Assembly: GCA_946482165.1 (NCBI GenBank)
Contig: CAMLQS010000039.1
Coordinates: 1-21,902 of the forward strand
Length of the DNA stretch: 21,902 nt
Reading direction: 5' to 3'
From: an uncultured Verrucomicrobiota bacterium
Lineage (GTDB): Bacteria > Verrucomicrobiota > Verrucomicrobiae > Opitutales > Opitutaceae
Under the pieces are notes generated by a model, which was not told the origin of the DNA, did not search any database, and saw nothing but the letters and a program-made list of their open reading frames with translations. The translations under genes and the position numbers were made by a program. How positions within the stretch are numbered: position 1 is the first letter of the stretch; every line of letters begins with the position of its first letter. This document shows, piece after piece, positions 20,230-21,902 of the stretch.

Positions 20230-20628
20230 GAGGGGCGCAAACAATGTCTTCGCGTGCAGGCGGAGAAGCGGTGCATGACCGCTGTTGAGCAACGGCGGGG
20301 TGCCGTCTCCGGGCGCTAGGTGATGCTACTAGGGGCGCGGCGATCCATCCCCGGCAAACCCATGCTCGGGTTATCTGTAACTCGCGTGGATGCCGCTAGG
20401 TGGGGAAAGTCGTGCGCTTGTGCTATCGTCCAATCTTACGTTACGGTTTAGGGCATAGTCGCTATTTGGTTCAAAAGCTGGATTTGCCGGTGAAACAGTG
20501 TTAATTGCTGCAACGAAGTTCCCCTGTTCCGATCCCAAATCGGATAACAACCCCCAACCCCATTTCGTCCCATTTTTTTAGCGTCACGGCCGAGCGCCGC
20601 GGCGTCTGATTCTTTCATTTTGCGCATT
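20230..20628. other. 399-nt divergent regulatory region between GH43 and the second surface protein
   Basis: I see no gene here. It contains GTTA-N4-TAAC site D (20370-20381), a short inverted repeat CCGAT-N5-ATCGG at about 20538-20552, and AT-richer sequence from about 20420 to 20580 that likely holds the promoter of the plus-strand gene. No clear -35/-10 pair stands out. Confidence 0.55.
20370..20381. promoter_or_regulatory. Candidate operator GTTA-N4-TAAC, site D
   Basis: GTTATCTGTAAC is a perfect 4-bp inverted repeat with a 4-nt spacer, 140 nt from the GH43 ATG and about 250 nt from the plus-strand surface-protein ATG. It is the fourth intergenic copy of the motif found at 4695, 12450 and 12542. 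Confidence 0.5.
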
Positions 20629-21902
20629 ATGAATACCCCTCGTCCCCTCGATAAACTGGTGTCCACGGCGCGCGTAAGCCGCCTGTCTGCCAAACTCGCC
20701 GGATCGGCTTTCGCCGTCGGCTTACTCTTCGCCCAGACGGCTTCGGCCGCGACGGTAAACCTGACCGCGACAAACGCCGCGGGTGCCAGCAGCTTCGCCT
20801 CCGATCTATCATGGAGCGATTTTCTCGCGCCTTCGGCGGCGAACGACTATGTCGTGGCCGGTGGCTTCTCGCTTCGGACCGTGGCCGACTCCGCCTCCGC
20901 GTCCTTCGCCGGAAATTCGCTCACGCTGGGCGACGGCACGAACGCGGGTTTGCTGATTTTCAAGAATCAAAGCGTCGGTGCAGTTGTTTCGGTCAATAAT
21001 CTTACGCTCAACAATGGCGAGCTTCAGGCGGGCGGAACTTCAAGTGGCGCCGGGCACACCGTTACCTTGGCGAGCAATGGGATCACGCTGACCGGGTCGA
21101 ATCGCGTCAACACCGGCGCCGCCGACCGCTGGCTGATCGTCAATGCGCCGATTTCAGGCTCGGGAACCTTGGTCAAGAATGCCGCGGGCGGGGTGGTGTT
21201 GAGCGGCGCGAGCTCCTATACGGGCGGCACCACCGTCAACGCGGGTCTGCTCCAGTTCGGGAACACCGCCGCCATGCCGGCCTCCGGCGCGATCACGCTC
21301 GCCGCGAATAGCACTCTGGCATTTAACGTCGGCGGCGCAGGCCAATTTACAAACGCGACTTCCGGCGCGGGTTCCATCGGCGGAATTCTTGCGGGCACCG
21401 GGGCGAACGGATCCAGCTTCTCGCTGCTCGCAAACAGCTCCGTCGGCCTTGATACGAGCGGCGCTCTTGGCCCGGTTGTTTATTCCGGCCCCTTTTCGGC
21501 CACGAACAACGCCGGTTTGCTGAAGCTCGGCGCGGGCACCCTTGAGCTCAACAATGGCGGCACCTACTTCGGTGCCGGCGCGGGCGGATTCCCCTTCATC
21601 GCACGGCAAGGCACGGTTCTTCTCGGCGGCGGCACCCACGCCGTGACCGGCGAACTCGTCATCGGCGGCACCTACGGCACCGTCGCGGGAGCGGCCGGCT
21701 ACGACGCCAAAATTCAGATCGATGCCGGAGCGCTCACCATCAGCAGCTGGCTTTCCGTGGGACGTGGCAACGGAATCGGGGCCGTCTCGTCCGATCTCGT
21801 TCTCAATAACGGAGCAACCGTCAACTCCAACGACTTCTCGGCCGGTTTCAACGGCGGCAATGCCGCAAACCTTCCAAAGGGATCGGTCACGTTGAACGGG
21901 TC
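20629..21902 (+). CDS. Beta-strand-repeat surface protein, 5' part (runs off window)
   Basis: From the ATG at 20629 the frame stays open to the window end (424 codons and two bases). It begins with a long signal peptide: MNTPRPLDKLVSTARVSRL, then SAFAVGLLFAQTASAA. The mature part is Gly/Ala/Ser/Asn-rich with repeated short strands. One clear autotransporter-associated beta-strand repeat reads GSGTLVKNAAGGVVLSGASS then YTGGTTVNAGLLQFG, with later copies around GLLKLGAGTLELNNGG. This predicts a beta-helix passenger. Whether it ends in a PEP-CTERM tail or an autotransporter barrel cannot be seen. A shared phrase, RWLIVN, occurs in the PEP-CTERM protein at 12724-14670. It is divergent from a two-domain GH43 with operator site D between, mirroring the GH51/PEP-CTERM arrangement. 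Confidence 0.88.
   Translation, partial: MNTPRPLDKLVSTARVSRLSAKLAGSAFAVGLLFAQTASAATVNLTATNAAGASSFASDLSWSDFLAPSAANDYVVAGGFSLRTVADSASASFAGNSLTLGDGTNAGLLIFKNQSVGAVVSVNNLTLNNGELQAGGTSSGAGHTVTLASNGITLTGSNRVNTGAADRWLIVNAPISGSGTLVKNAAGGVVLSGASSYTGGTTVNAGLLQFGNTAAMPASGAITLAANSTLAFNVGGAGQFTNATSGAGSIGGILAGTGANGSSFSLLANSSVGLDTSGALGPVVYSGPFSATNNAGLLKLGAGTLELNNGGTYFGAGAGGFPFIARQGTVLLGGGTHAVTGELVIGGTYGTVAGAAGYDAKIQIDAGALTISSWLSVGRGNGIGAVSSDLVLNNGATVNSNDFSAGFNGGNAANLPKGSVTLNG

Noticed and set aside
1..21902. CRISPR array, tRNA, rRNA, transposase, phage or toxin-antitoxin genes
   Set aside because: Read for spaced direct repeats, cloverleaf-like sequence and familiar protein motifs; none was convincing. A tRNAscan/Infernal run would settle small RNAs.

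Overview
The window is GC-rich DNA that looks like a member of the Verrucomicrobiota, most likely an Opitutaceae-type bacterium. This is inference. It rests on a PEP-CTERM surface protein, autotransporter-associated beta-strand repeats, a cluster of secreted GH43/GH51 arabinan- or arabinoxylan-directed enzymes, genes with little Shine-Dalgarno signal, and many GC-rich intergenic hairpins. Because of the base composition, long open frames run antisense to nearly every real gene. Genes were chosen by recognisable protein motifs, signal peptides and consistent spacing.

Region 1 (1-4524, all minus strand) is housekeeping or unassigned. Read 5' to 3' on the minus strand it contains queA (queuosine tRNA modification), a small two-helix membrane protein, a secreted YceI-family protein followed by a terminator, a short TPR-like protein, and a maturase-like group. 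That group is a radical SAM/SPASM protein, an 86-residue one-helix protein overlapping it by 17 nt, and a signal peptidase I-like (S26) protein cut by the window edge.

Region 2 (4525-12287) starts with a LacI-family regulator on the plus strand. It is followed by convergent, minus-strand secreted glycoside hydrolases: a GH51 arabinofuranosidase, a two-domain GH43, and a single-domain GH43, ending at a strong terminator (7122-7154). A separately placed GH43 follows. The GH51 and two-domain GH43 genes are only 9 nt apart.

Region 3 (12288-16991) has a 436-nt intergenic region, then two plus-strand genes: a beta-strand-repeat PEP-CTERM surface protein with its own terminator, and an alginate-lyase-family enzyme fused to ricin-like and AbfB-like (arabinose-binding, CBM42) modules.

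Region 4 (16992-21902) has a compact element of three adjacent three-base-loop hairpins, a lipoprotein with degenerate helical repeats, a terminator with an alternative fold, a two-domain GH43 on the minus strand whose C-terminal domain has lost one expected catalytic Asp, and the start of a second beta-strand-repeat surface protein that runs off the window.

The main unexplained signal is a perfect inverted repeat, GTTA-N4-TAAC. I found it four times and only in intergenic DNA: once upstream of the LacI gene, twice between GH51 and the PEP-CTERM protein, and once between the last GH43 and the second surface protein. This suggests an autoregulated operator defining a local arabinan-use regulon that couples secreted enzymes with surface proteins.
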